Shown here: positions 50,274 through 59,525 of the stretch, one piece after another
How positions within the stretch are numbered: position 1 is the first letter of the stretch
Layout of the letters: each line of letters starts with the position of its first letter
NCBI GenBank assembly: GCA_021791055.1
Contig: JAJYXI010000042.1
Location: forward strand, 1 to 64,000
Direction of reading: 5' to 3'
Source: Nitrospirota bacterium
Lineage (GTDB): Bacteria > Nitrospirota > Thermodesulfovibrionia > Thermodesulfovibrionales > Dissulfurispiraceae
Length of the DNA: 64,000 nt
The notes under the pieces: generated by a model
Database searches by the model: none
Seen by the model: only the letters and a program-made list of their open reading frames with translations
Told to the model about the DNA's origin: nothing
Made by a program: the position numbers and the translations under genes

Positions 50274-51679
50274 AATCATCTTATTCCTTGGCAGTAGTCA
50301 TCCTCGCAGCAGGTCTCGGCACAAGGATGAAGTCGTCAATACCAAAGGTCCTTCATAAAATATACGACAAACCCATAATTCAGCATGTTGCTGACTCAAT
50401 AAAACATTTAAGGGCAAAAAACAATATAGTTGTGATAGGCCCAAAAACCGATGGAATAAAAAACACCCTTGACGGTTATCCTGTAATATTTACTGCTCAA
50501 AAAGAACCAAAAGGAACAGGAGATGCCCTTAAGGTTGCTATTCAGAAATTAAAGGGATTCAACGGCACAGTGCTGGTATTAAACGGAGACACCCCTCTTA
50601 TAAGCACACAGACTCTACAAAGGTTCTTGAGACTTCATAAACAGAATAAAGAGGATATATCCATCATATCGTTCATCGCAGAGGACCAGCATTCTTACGG
50701 AAGAATCATCAGGGAAGGCAATAGAGCGAAGGCAATAATAGAGGATAAGGATGCAAGCGAAGAACAGAAAAAGATAAAAGAAGTAAACAGCGGCATATAT
50801 GCAATCGAATCCCATACATTAAAGCTTCTGAAAGAAATAAAGATAAACAAGGCAAAAGGAGAGTATTACCTCACCGATATAGCGGATATAGCCGCAAGAA
50901 AAGGCTATAAGGTCGGCGCCCATATCCTCGGAAATGAAGCAGAGATGACAGGGATAAACACCCGTGAAGACCTATATAAGGCCGGTCATTATATGAGGGA
51001 TAAAATTTTATCCGGATGGATGAAAAGTGGGGTTTCATTCATAGATAAGACCTCTGTCTTCATACACCCTGATGCAAAAATAGGCATGGATACGGTCATA
51101 TATCCAAATGTTCATATCGAAGGCAAGACAATCATAGGCAGCGGCTGCATAATATATCCAAATACAAGAATAGTCAGCAGCACGATCGGCAATAATGTAG
51201 TTATAAAGGATTCCACAGTAATCGAATCTTCCACGATAAAAGATAAAGCCGCCATAGGGCCGTTCGCCCATATCAGACCGGGCTCGATAATCGGCTCAGC
51301 ATCCAGGATTGGAAACTTTGTCGAGATAAAAAAGTCCATCATCGGAAGCGGCACAAAGGCATCGCACCTCAGTTATTTAGGAGATGCAGAGATAGGTAAA
51401 AATGTGAACATAGGAGCAGGGACCATAACCTGCAACTATGACGGAAAACAAAAACATAGAACTATAATAGAAGATAATGTATTTGTCGGAAGCGATACAC
51501 AGATTGTCGCGCCGGTGAAGGTTGGGAAGGGCGCATATGTAGGCGCCGGCTCAACAATTACAAAGAATGTCCCTCCCCTATCCCTCGCAGTCAGCAGGGC
51601 TGAGCAGAGGCACATAGAGAAATGGGCACTCAAAAAACAGAAAACAGAAAACAGAAGCCAGAAGTCAGAAAGGGAATAA
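50270..51679 (+). CDS. glmU: Bifunctional GlcNAc-1-P uridyltransferase / GlcN-1-P acetyltransferase
   Basis: 469 residues. Pyrophosphorylase motif LAAGLGTRMKSSIPKVLHKI (14-33) and C-terminal left-handed beta helix of hexapeptide repeats (about 255-430) with the acetyltransferase YDGKQKH catalytic region. Makes UDP-GlcNAc for peptidoglycan and LPS. The last 15 or so residues (KKQKTENRSQKSERE) derive from a CAGAAAACAGAA tandem repeat. Precedes glmS by 4 bases. Confidence 0.95.
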   Translation: MKSSYSLAVVILAAGLGTRMKSSIPKVLHKIYDKPIIQHVADSIKHLRAKNNIVVIGPKTDGIKNTLDGYPVIFTAQKEPKGTGDALKVAIQKLKGFNGTVLVLNGDTPLISTQTLQRFLRLHKQNKEDISIISFIAEDQHSYGRIIREGNRAKAIIEDKDASEEQKKIKEVNSGIYAIESHTLKLLKEIKINKAKGEYYLTDIADIAARKGYKVGAHILGNEAEMTGINTREDLYKAGHYMRDKILSGWMKSGVSFIDKTSVFIHPDAKIGMDTVIYPNVHIEGKTIIGSGCIIYPNTRIVSSTIGNNVVIKDSTVIESSTIKDKAAIGPFAHIRPGSIIGSASRIGNFVEIKKSIIGSGTKASHLSYLGDAEIGKNVNIGAGTITCNYDGKQKHRTIIEDNVFVGSDTQIVAPVKVGKGAYVGAGSTITKNVPPLSLAVSRAEQRHIEKWALKKQKTENRSQKSERE

Positions 51680-51683
51680 AGGA

Positions 51684-53510
51684 ATGTGCGGAATTATAGG
51701 CTATATCGGCAATAAAAATGCCATACCTGTGGTGATGGATGGATTAAAGCGCCTCGAATACAGGGGTTATGACTCAGCAGGCATAGCATATTTCACTGAA
51801 GGCAAAATAGAGGTCAAAAGATGCAAGGGCAAAATCCATGACCTTGAAAGTATAGTCAATAAATGTAATATATCGAGCAATCTCGCCATAGGCCATACAA
51901 GATGGGCAACCCACGGCAAGCCTTCAGACGAAAACGCCCACCCCCACAGGTCGGACGGAATAGTTATTGTCCACAATGGAATAATAGAAAACTATGTGGA
52001 GCTAAAGCATAGACTTCAGGAAGATGGCTTCACATTTACATCAGAGACAGATACAGAGGTGTTATGCCATTTGATAAACAAATATTCAAAGACAAATCCC
52101 CTCGAAGAAGCAGTGAGGACAGCACTTAAAGAGGTTAAAGGAGCATACGCATTTGCTGTTATCAATGAAAGAGAGCCGGATAAAATAGTAGCGGTGAGGA
52201 AGGAAAGTCCCCTTGTTATAGGACTCGGAGAAGGCGAATACTTCCTTGCATCGGATGTCCCTGCATTCCTGAGCCACTCTAAAGAGGTCATATTCATCGA
52301 GAACAATGAAATGGCAGTAATGCACAGGGACGGCGTAATCATAACAGACTTTGAAGGAATGCCTTTAAATAAAAATGTTGTCACAATCTCATGGAGCCCA
52401 TCAATGGCAGAAAAGGGCGGTTACCGCCATTTCATGTTGAAAGAGATATATGAGCAGCCGAGGGCAATAGCAGACACCATCAGGGGAAGGGTCTTGCCTG
52501 AAAAGGGAGATGTGGCAATAGAAGAATTCGGCCTCACGCCAGAAGCCATTAAATCTGTTGACAAGATATTCATTGTTGCTTGCGGCACATCTTATCACGC
52601 AGGGATTGTAGGCAAATACATGATAGAGGAACTGGCAAGAATACCTGTTGAGGTCGATATAGCCTCTGAGTTCAGATACAGAAATCCGCTAATAACCGGC
52701 AACACGCTGTTTATTGCGATAACACAATCAGGAGAAACAGCAGATACCCTCGCAGCCATAAGAGAAGCAAAAGGGCTTGGCGCAAAAGTTCTGAGCATCT
52801 GTAATGTAATAGGCAGCACTGCTTCCAGAGAGTCTGATTTTGTCTTTTATACACATTCAGGCCCTGAGATAGGAGTGGCCTCTACAAAGGCATTCACAAC
52901 CCAGATTGTAGCATTATATCTTTTAGCAATAGCATTAGGCAAAGGCAGGGGCAATCTGTCAGGCGAGGCTTCATCCATGCTTATAGAGGAGCTCCTCCAT
53001 CTTCCTGCAAGGGTAGAACATGCAATGGAACTGGACAGGGAAATAAGCAGCATCGCAAAAGAACTATTCAAGGCAAAGGATTTTCTGTATCTCGGAAGAG
53101 GTATAAACTATCCGATAGCGCTTGAGGGAGCATTAAAACTAAAAGAGATCTCTTATATTCATGCAGAGGGTTACCCTGCCGGCGAAATGAAGCATGGCCC
53201 AATAGCGCTTATTGATGAAGATGTTCCTGTTGTCGTCCTCGCACCTTCCGGAAAGCTGTACGAAAAGGTATTGTCCAACATGGAAGAGGCAAAAAGCAGG
53301 GGAGGCGCCATAATAGCCGTTACTTCAAATAACGACGGCGCTGCAAAAAAGCTTTCCAGATATTCCGTCTCTATAAATGAAAGCAATACTTATTTAAATA
53401 CAGTATTACTCACAATCCCTCTTCAGCTCCTTGCGTATCACATCGCCGTCTTGAGGGGTTGCGATGTGGATCAGCCGAGAAACTTAGCGAAGAGTGTAAC
53501 GGTGGAGTAG
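51684..53510 (+). CDS. glmS: Glutamine-fructose-6-phosphate aminotransferase
   Basis: 608 residues. Class II amidotransferase domain starting at the catalytic Cys2 (MCGIIGYIG), followed by two SIS domains (CGTSYHAG, TQSGETADT, SKPHS-type loop ... EISYIHAEGYPAGEMKHGPIALID). Makes GlcN-6-P, substrate chain for GlmU. Encoded directly after glmU. A dispersed repeat follows the stop. Confidence 0.96.
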   Translation: MCGIIGYIGNKNAIPVVMDGLKRLEYRGYDSAGIAYFTEGKIEVKRCKGKIHDLESIVNKCNISSNLAIGHTRWATHGKPSDENAHPHRSDGIVIVHNGIIENYVELKHRLQEDGFTFTSETDTEVLCHLINKYSKTNPLEEAVRTALKEVKGAYAFAVINEREPDKIVAVRKESPLVIGLGEGEYFLASDVPAFLSHSKEVIFIENNEMAVMHRDGVIITDFEGMPLNKNVVTISWSPSMAEKGGYRHFMLKEIYEQPRAIADTIRGRVLPEKGDVAIEEFGLTPEAIKSVDKIFIVACGTSYHAGIVGKYMIEELARIPVEVDIASEFRYRNPLITGNTLFIAITQSGETADTLAAIREAKGLGAKVLSICNVIGSTASRESDFVFYTHSGPEIGVASTKAFTTQIVALYLLAIALGKGRGNLSGEASSMLIEELLHLPARVEHAMELDREISSIAKELFKAKDFLYLGRGINYPIALEGALKLKEISYIHAEGYPAGEMKHGPIALIDEDVPVVVLAPSGKLYEKVLSNMEEAKSRGGAIIAVTSNNDGAAKKLSRYSVSINESNTYLNTVLLTIPLQLLAYHIAVLRGCDVDQPRNLAKSVTVE

Positions 53511-53570
53511 CTCATAGCCAATTTAGCTCTTAGCCCATAGCTAAGAACTATGAGCCATGAACTTAATTAT
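53508..53570. repeat. Dispersed AGCTCATAGC-type repeat after glmS
   Basis: GTAGCTCATAGCCAATTTAG and CTAAGAACTATGAGCCATGA resemble the repeat at 35458-35525. Occupies the gap before pcrA. Confidence 0.55.
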
Positions 53571-53592
53571 GTTATACTAAAAGGAGAACAAA

Positions 53593-55698
53593 ATGGCAAA
53601 AGAAGTCTTATTAGAGGAACTCAATCCCCAGCAAAAAGAGGCAATACTATATTCAAAAGGTCCGCTTCTCGTACTTGCCGGGGCAGGTAGCGGTAAGACA
53701 AGGGTAATAACCCATAAGTTTGCCTATCTCGTAAGAAAGAAGAAATACCGTCCTTCATCCATCTTCGCTGTCACCTTCACAAACAAAGCAGCAAACGAAA
53801 TGAAAGAAAGGATCAGCCGGTTTGTCGAGCATGATATGAGGCAGTCATGGATAGGGACATTCCATTCCCAGTGTAATAAGATTCTCAGAAGGGAAATAAA
53901 GGCGCTGGGATACAAACCTGATTTCTCGATATATGACGACGACGACCAGTGTAATCTCATACGCCATATCCTCAGGGAGCTAAAGATATACGAGGCGCTT
54001 TACAAAGGTGTCGCTTCGAGGATAAGCATCCTGAAATCATCTCTTATATCTCCTGAAGAATTTCTGTCTCAGGGAGACGGCTTCAGCTTTGACGAAAAAC
54101 TCGGAAGAGTATATCTCAAATATCAGGACGAGTTAAAGAGATGCAATGCACTCGATTTCGACGACCTTATAATGCTTACAGTAAAGTTATTCGAGGAGAA
54201 TCCAAAGATACTAACTAAATATCATGATATGTTCCCTTATGTCCTCGTAGATGAGTTTCAGGACACAAACCATGCACAGTACAGACTACTCCAGCTATTG
54301 TCATTATCCAATAAAAACATCTGTGCTGTGGGAGACGATGACCAAAGCATATACAAATTCAGAGGGGCTGATGTCAGCAATATCCTGAATTTCGAGAAAG
54401 ATTTTCCTGACGCAAGGATTATAAAACTCGAGCAGAATTATAGGTCTACACAGAATATCCTTGATGTCTCCGGTGCAGTGATATCAAAAAATCCTCAGAG
54501 AAAACCGAAAAGCCTCTGGACAGAAAAGGGATGCGGAGAGAAGGTATTCTACTGCAGGCTGAATTCAGAAGAGGAAGAGGCAAAATATGTCGCGCGCACC
54601 ATAAAAGACCTTTACCTGAAGGGCAACTTCGAATACAGCCACTTCGCAATCCTTTACAGGATAAATCTTCAGGCAAGGGCAATAGAGGATGCCTTAAGGG
54701 AAGAGGCCATCCCCTATCATGTGGTAAGCGGTGTGAGCTTTTACCACAGGCGGGAGATAAAGGATATTATCTCGTATATGAAAATCACCCTTAATCCTGA
54801 CGACAATGTAAGCCTGAGAAGAATAATAAACAGTCCGCCAAGGGGCATAGGCGCATCCACCATATCGAAGGTAGAGCAGGAAGCAAAGAAAAATTCGGTC
54901 AGCCTTTTTGCTGCCATAAAATTGATGCTTAAATCAAACGGTGTGGCATCGTCCATTAAAGATAAGCTGAGCGAGTTCGTTAAGATCATGGACAGTATCT
55001 CCTCAAACCCTTACAAAACCGCCGCAGATATGCTCAAGGACATTGTGGAAAAAACAGGTTATATAGAAGATATAGAAGAAGACAGACTGCAAAATATACT
55101 GGAACTTGTGTCATCTGCAGAAAGTATAACCGTTAAAGATTTTGCTGACAGGGTATCGCTCGTGGCAACATCCGATGATGCCACGCAAAAAATATCCGTA
55201 TCACTGATGACCCTGCACAGCGCAAAAGGACTCGAATTTCCGGTGGTCTTTGTTGTCGGCGTAGAAGAAGGAATCCTTCCATATTTCAAGGCAATTGATG
55301 ACGCATCTGAAATGCAGGAAGAGAGAAGGCTCTTCTATGTAGGCATGACAAGGGCAAGGGATGTCCTGTGCATTACAGGGGCAAAGAGGAGAAGGCTTTA
55401 TTCAAAGGTTCAGGAGCAGGAGCCTTCAAGGTTTTTACAGGATATACCAAAAGACTGCTGCCACTGGATAGAAAAGGTACAGCAAAAAATAGAGGCAGCT
55501 CCGGAGCCTGTTAAAATAATCCCTAAAAAACCTGCCGCGGCATATGTTGTCGGATGCAGAGTAAAGCATCCATCATGGGGTGTCGGCGTGGTCAGGGACT
55601 GCTGCGAAGAAGGAAACGACATGAAGCTCACAGTGAACTTCCCGGGCATCGGACTGAAACGCTTAGCTGCTAAATATGCGAACCTTGAAAGGATATAA
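53593..55698 (+). CDS. UvrD/PcrA/Rep-type ATP-dependent DNA helicase
   Basis: 701 residues, SF1A helicase: Walker A LAGAGSGKTRVITHKFAYLV (29-48), motif II YVLVDEFQDTNHAQY, QNYRSTQNIL, YHVVSGVSFYHRREIKDIISYM, motif V-VI (LMTLHSAKGLEFPVVFVVGVEEGILP, EERRLFYVGMTRARD). C-terminal tail resembles the PcrA Tudor-like end (VGCRVKHPSWGVGVVRDCC). Role in repair and replication-fork processing. Precedes gatC by 3 bases. Confidence 0.93.
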   Translation: MAKEVLLEELNPQQKEAILYSKGPLLVLAGAGSGKTRVITHKFAYLVRKKKYRPSSIFAVTFTNKAANEMKERISRFVEHDMRQSWIGTFHSQCNKILRREIKALGYKPDFSIYDDDDQCNLIRHILRELKIYEALYKGVASRISILKSSLISPEEFLSQGDGFSFDEKLGRVYLKYQDELKRCNALDFDDLIMLTVKLFEENPKILTKYHDMFPYVLVDEFQDTNHAQYRLLQLLSLSNKNICAVGDDDQSIYKFRGADVSNILNFEKDFPDARIIKLEQNYRSTQNILDVSGAVISKNPQRKPKSLWTEKGCGEKVFYCRLNSEEEEAKYVARTIKDLYLKGNFEYSHFAILYRINLQARAIEDALREEAIPYHVVSGVSFYHRREIKDIISYMKITLNPDDNVSLRRIINSPPRGIGASTISKVEQEAKKNSVSLFAAIKLMLKSNGVASSIKDKLSEFVKIMDSISSNPYKTAADMLKDIVEKTGYIEDIEEDRLQNILELVSSAESITVKDFADRVSLVATSDDATQKISVSLMTLHSAKGLEFPVVFVVGVEEGILPYFKAIDDASEMQEERRLFYVGMTRARDVLCITGAKRRRLYSKVQEQEPSRFLQDIPKDCCHWIEKVQQKIEAAPEPVKIIPKKPAAAYVVGCRVKHPSWGVGVVRDCCEEGNDMKLTVNFPGIGLKRLAAKYANLERI

Positions 55699-55701
55699 AG
55701 A

Positions 55702-55989
55702 GTGAAAATAACAAATGAAGATGTAAAACATATTGCAAGGCTTTCAAGACTCCATTTGTCAGATGAAGAGACAGATACCTTCAGCGGACAGTTAAGCTCA
55801 ATAATGGAGTATGTGGAACAGTTAAACAGCCTCGATACCGGCAACATAGAGCCGACATCCCATGTGATACCTCTAAACAATGTCATGAGAGATGATATTC
55901 TGATGACCTCCCTGCCTATGGAAGAGGCACTTAAGAATGCGCCGGATTCCACAGAAAAATTCTACAGGGTCCCGAAGATAATAGAATAG
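55702..55989 (+). CDS. gatC: Asp/Glu-tRNA amidotransferase subunit C
   Basis: 95 residues. MKITNEDVKHIARLSRLHLSDEETDTFSGQLSSIMEYVEQLNSLDTGNIEPTSHVIPL is the family pattern. GTG start at 55702. GatCAB amidates Glu-tRNA(Gln) and Asp-tRNA(Asn). gatA and gatB are not in the window. Confidence 0.95.
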   Translation: MKITNEDVKHIARLSRLHLSDEETDTFSGQLSSIMEYVEQLNSLDTGNIEPTSHVIPLNNVMRDDILMTSLPMEEALKNAPDSTEKFYRVPKIIE

Positions 55990-55990
55990 T

Positions 55991-56341
55991 ATGCTTAGAT
56001 GTTTCTTGAGATCGAAGATACACATGGCAACTGTTACCGAGTCAAACCTCGCCTATGAGGGAAGTATTACCATAGATAAGGAATTGATGGATATGTCAGA
56101 TATACTCCCTTACGAGCAGGTTATGATAAGCAATCTGAATAACGGCGAAAGGTTTGAGACCTATGTTATACCTGGAAAGCCCGGTTCGAGGGAGTTTTGT
56201 CTAAACGGCCCTACAGCAAGAAAGGGAGTGGTTGGGGACAAAATTATCATTTTCGCATACTGCTATATGGCTGATGATGAGATAAAAGACTTTGAGCCAG
56301 AAATCATCAAGCTTGACGAAAACAATAATCCTGCAAAGTAA
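55991..56341 (+). CDS. panD: Aspartate 1-decarboxylase (pyruvoyl enzyme)
   Basis: 116 residues. The protein self-cleaves at Gly24-Ser25 (YEGSITID) to form the pyruvoyl group and makes beta-alanine for pantothenate. TARKGVVGDKIIIFAYCYM also matches. The MLRCFLRSKIHMATVTE start is the normal N-terminus, so the ATG at 55991, 1 base after the gatC stop, is right. Confidence 0.93.
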   Translation: MLRCFLRSKIHMATVTESNLAYEGSITIDKELMDMSDILPYEQVMISNLNNGERFETYVIPGKPGSREFCLNGPTARKGVVGDKIIIFAYCYMADDEIKDFEPEIIKLDENNNPAK

Positions 56342-56357
56342 AGCGAATCGTTCACAT

Positions 56358-56399
56358 AGCATATGGCAGTCAGGTTCATTCACCTGCCTGCCATATGCT
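56358..56399. terminator. Bidirectional terminator between panD and bioD
   Basis: AGCATATGGCAG (56358-56369) pairs with CTGCCATATGCT (56388-56399), with an inner CAGG/CCTG pair, followed by TTT. The bioD stop codon lies within the hairpin. Confidence 0.65.
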
Positions 56400-57146
56400 T
56401 TCTATCGAGATACACTTCATTGCAACATCTTCAATATTATCCTTAGTAACATCACTGATATAAGGCAGCATGCCAATTACCGGCACAGGACATAACTTCC
56501 TCAGCACATCAGGATTTGTCTTTTCCGCAAGGCTGTCTTCCGGAGGATTATGGGAGTTAATAATTACTCCAAGCACATTAATTCCCTCTTTTAAAGCATA
56601 GTTAACTGTCAGGAGTGTGTGATTTATTGTTCCAAGTGTTGGTCTTGCAACTACAATAACAGGAAATTCCAAGTCTTTGATAAGATCAATAACAAAATAA
56701 GCCTCTTGCCTCTTATTGATAGGCACAAGCAGTCCCCCTACTCCCTCCACTACCATAAAATCGTATTTCTTAGAAAGAGCGCCATAAGCGCTGAAAATTT
56801 TATCAAGGTCAACAGGCCTTTTTTCCAATTCAGCCGCAACCATCGGCGCAAGGGGAAACTCAAAACGAATTGGAGTAACCAAATCTATGGAATCATCCAT
56901 CTCAGCCGTCTCCCTCAAAAACATCCCATCGGATGGTATTAATGTCTTATCTTGCCCTTTGCCCTTTGCCCCTTGACCCTTGCCCCTTTTTTCAGTGCAT
57001 CCGGTCTCAACAGGCTTCATTGCGCCAACTTTAATACCCTTTTTAATCAAAGCCCTTATTATTGCAGCAGAGACAATAGTCTTGCCTACGCCTGTATCCG
57101 TGCCTGTTATAAAAATGCCTTTTGACAATGGTGCCCTTCTTGTCAT
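56376..57146 (-). CDS. bioD: Dethiobiotin synthetase
   Basis: 256 residues. P-loop GIFITGTDTGVGKTIVSAAII (10-30), VGAMKPVETGC, VEGVGGLLVPINKR. It closes the ureido ring of dethiobiotin from DAPA, CO2 and ATP. Residues about 50-67 (EKRGKGQGAKGKGQDK) are encoded by a GGGCAAAGGG tandem repeat and absent from usual family members, so they are probably a repeat insertion in a loop. Other bio genes are not nearby. Confidence 0.93.
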   Translation of the reverse strand: MTRRAPLSKGIFITGTDTGVGKTIVSAAIIRALIKKGIKVGAMKPVETGCTEKRGKGQGAKGKGQDKTLIPSDGMFLRETAEMDDSIDLVTPIRFEFPLAPMVAAELEKRPVDLDKIFSAYGALSKKYDFMVVEGVGGLLVPINKRQEAYFVIDLIKDLEFPVIVVARPTLGTINHTLLTVNYALKEGINVLGVIINSHNPPEDSLAEKTNPDVLRKLCPVPVIGMLPYISDVTKDNIEDVAMKCISIESIWQAGE

Positions 57147-57189
57147 CTCTAAAATCTGTCAAGTGACTGTTAGATTTTCTTGCAAAATT

Positions 57190-57900
57190 TCAGATAATCC
57201 TGCTTTCAAGGCAGAATACCTGTCCTGTTATATTCTCTGTGCCTGCAAGATACACTATAAACCTTGCCGCTTCCTTCGGATCAGATAGTGTATCTAAAAG
57301 GCTGACCTCTTTTGCCTTCTTCATGGCTTCTTCTGCATTCACTCCCATCTTAGTTGGCATATATCCTGGCAGAATTGCATTTACTTTTATTTTAAACTCT
57401 GCGAGCTCTATTGCAGCAGTCTTTGTAAGTCCAAGCAATGCAGCCTTTGAAGCGCTGTATGCAGCTTGCCCCTCTTTCCCCTTCAGCCCTGAATATGAGG
57501 ATATATTGATAATATGCCCGCCCTCTTTCATCAGTGGCGCAAATGCCTTTATGCAATTAAAGGTACCTTTAAGATTTACATCCATTATCCTGTCCCAATC
57601 CTTTTCGCTCTGCCTTATCAATAACGCATCCTTTATCACCCCTGCATTGTTTACGAGAACATCCACCCTCCCCCACTTTTTACAGACATATTCAGCCATT
57701 TTTGAGACATCCTCAAACCTGCTCACATCGGCCTTCACAGATATAGCCATATCACCAATCATTTCTGCAAGTTCCTGTGCCGACTTCTCGGACTCAAGGT
57801 AATTTATGACAGCCCCATATCCATTTTTATAAAATGCCAGAGCGATTTCCTTTCCCAAACCGCCTGCTGCGCCTGTTATTACAGTGACCTTATTAGTCAT
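57190..57900 (-). CDS. 3-oxoacyl-ACP reductase-like short-chain dehydrogenase
   Basis: About 236 residues. NAD(P)-binding TGAAGGLGKEIA (9-20), NNAGV, catalytic Ser in NISSYSGL and YSASK (Tyr-x-x-x-Lys). FabG-like, as in acyl-chain (including biotin precursor) synthesis, so it fits beside bioD; other substrates are possible. I chose the ATG at 57900; a start at 57912 is an alternative. Confidence 0.85.
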   Translation of the reverse strand: MTNKVTVITGAAGGLGKEIALAFYKNGYGAVINYLESEKSAQELAEMIGDMAISVKADVSRFEDVSKMAEYVCKKWGRVDVLVNNAGVIKDALLIRQSEKDWDRIMDVNLKGTFNCIKAFAPLMKEGGHIINISSYSGLKGKEGQAAYSASKAALLGLTKTAAIELAEFKIKVNAILPGYMPTKMGVNAEEAMKKAKEVSLLDTLSDPKEAARFIVYLAGTENITGQVFCLESRII

Positions 57901-57925
57901 AAGTCTTATCATTAATGGTATAATA

Positions 57926-58093
57926 AAGTCAGCAGGACAGCCTGACTTGAAGCAAAACTTCTGGGTTCTCTGAGGGGCAAAGTAACGACTGCCCCTTCCA
58001 TTTGCACCGAAAAGAACATTTATATTCAGTTTTGCTGCTTATTAAGCACCAACGGCTAATAGTTTTGCAAAAGTCAGGCTGTCCTGCTGACTT
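57926..58093. repeat. Palindromic element with 23-bp perfect inverted repeats
   Basis: AAGTCAGCAGGACAGCCTGA (arm 57926-57948) is perfectly complementary to 58071-58093. Further pairing GCAAAACT/AGTTTTGC (57952-57959, 58061-58068) extends the stem to about 31 bp, with a 100-base loop that includes GGGGCA-10-TGCCCC. No ORF. It lies between divergent fabG and the 58125 gene: a MITE-like insertion or a structured RNA. Confidence 0.7.
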
Positions 58094-58124
58094 ACTGTAC
58101 CTATTTTAAGCAATCGGAGGAAGT

Positions 58125-58685
58125 ATGGCAAGGTTCGAAGAAGTACAGATGACAATAGCAGAGTCTGCAAAGAATTATCTCGATATATACAACATGCAGG
58201 TTCTTATCGAGCAGTTCACCCTCGACAGGGAAGGCAGGTTTTCTCTCACACTGCCCAACATGGAGCAGCCATTCCCTGTATCGGCAACCTTATCATTCAT
58301 TTATGATGCCTTCCAGACAGGGATGACGCTTTACGAAGACAATACACTGGATGAAAATAATGCAGATGTGGATACCTCTATAGAATTAGAGTTTACTGTA
58401 AAATTCCCAATAATGAAAGACTATCCTGATATAGAGTCACTAATCGAGGAAATAAGCGAAGAATACCCTGATACAGAGCCTATCCTGACCATCAGAGAAA
58501 TCATTGGCGGCGATGAACCATTCAAGGAATACGAAATGCACTACAGCTATGATATAGAGGCAGAAGATGCCACAGACAGCGAGTTGTTTGATGAGATATT
58601 TGAAGAACTGAAGGGAATTATGGAGTTGATCTACGCAAGGACAGAAAACTATATAGACCAGTCATGGTACAGGGGTGATGAATGA
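58125..58685 (+). CDS. Conserved-looking acidic protein of unknown function
   Basis: 186 residues, strongly acidic (many Glu/Asp, e.g. EEISEEYPDTEPI) with beta-rich pattern and no membrane segment. I do not recognise a family. CGGAGGAAG precedes the ATG, and the stop overlaps the HAD gene start (ATGA), so the two are co-translated. A cytoplasmic partner of the HAD phosphatase is possible. Confidence 0.75.
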   Translation: MARFEEVQMTIAESAKNYLDIYNMQVLIEQFTLDREGRFSLTLPNMEQPFPVSATLSFIYDAFQTGMTLYEDNTLDENNADVDTSIELEFTVKFPIMKDYPDIESLIEEISEEYPDTEPILTIREIIGGDEPFKEYEMHYSYDIEAEDATDSELFDEIFEELKGIMELIYARTENYIDQSWYRGDE

Positions 58686-59359
58686 TACCGCTAAAGGACA
58701 TTAAATTTGTCCTGCTGGATATGGATGGAACGCTTCTTGATAAATACTTTGACGACTATTTCTGGGAGCACCTCGTTCCTGAGAAATATGCAGAGAAGCA
58801 CTGTATAACCTTTGGCAAGGCAAAAGAGGAACTGCTTTCAAAGTATAAGGACCACGAAGGCACCCTGAACTGGACAGATATAGATTTCTGGTCAAAGGAA
58901 CTGGATCTTGACATACCTGCGCTAAAAGAGCAGATAAAGCACCTCATTGAGGTGCATCCCCATGTGGAAAACTTTCTGAGGATGCTGAAAAGGCACAAGA
59001 AAAAGGTGTATATGGTAACCAATGCCCATTACAAGGTCCTTGATATAAAACTGAAAAAAACAGAAATAGGCAAGTACTTCGATAAATGCATCACATCCTT
59101 TGAAATAGGCTATCCAAAGGAAATGATGGAATTCTGGAAAAAAACAGAGAAGATATTAAAGTTTGATAAAGAAAAGACCCTTTTTATTGACGATACGGCA
59201 GAGATACTCAAGACAGCAAAAAACTTTGGGATAAAATATCTCCTCTTAAAGACAAGGGCAAATTCCAAAAAGCAAGATAAGCCGATAAACGACTTTCCGT
59301 TTTTAAAGGACTTTAAAGAACTCCTAACTCAAGACCCATCTTTCCACAAGACCTTGTAA
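58682..59359 (+). CDS. HAD-superfamily hydrolase (nucleotidase-like)
   Basis: 225 residues. Motif I LLDMDGTLLD (11-20), motif II VTNAH near 118, motif III Lys, motif IV FIDDTAEIL. The cap (DDYFWEHLVPEKYAEKHCITFGKAKEELLSKYKD) resembles YrfG-type GMP/IMP nucleotidases. Substrate not certain. Downstream is the second mobile-element region. Confidence 0.83.
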   Translation: MIPLKDIKFVLLDMDGTLLDKYFDDYFWEHLVPEKYAEKHCITFGKAKEELLSKYKDHEGTLNWTDIDFWSKELDLDIPALKEQIKHLIEVHPHVENFLRMLKRHKKKVYMVTNAHYKVLDIKLKKTEIGKYFDKCITSFEIGYPKEMMEFWKKTEKILKFDKEKTLFIDDTAEILKTAKNFGIKYLLLKTRANSKKQDKPINDFPFLKDFKELLTQDPSFHKTL

Positions 59360-59474
59360 ACCGCCAACAAATCCTTTGCCAGAGCCTATTTACAGAGATT
59401 TGACTTTTTACTGCCTTCACTCTTTTTCACCCGTTTTTTACCTATTATTATTACAATATTATGACAGTGAACGG

Positions 59475-59525
59475 TTGAACAATCGTTCAATCGTAAAAAA
59501 CCCCGACTTAAACACTGGGGGTTTT
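59475..59525. terminator. Inverted repeat and terminator at the edge of the second element
   Basis: TTGAAC-4-GTTCAA (59475-59490) is followed by AAAACCCC (59497-59504) pairing with GGGGTTTT (59518-59525), a terminator hairpin in which the stop of the 59508 gene lies. Probably terminates the minus-strand gene. Confidence 0.6.
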
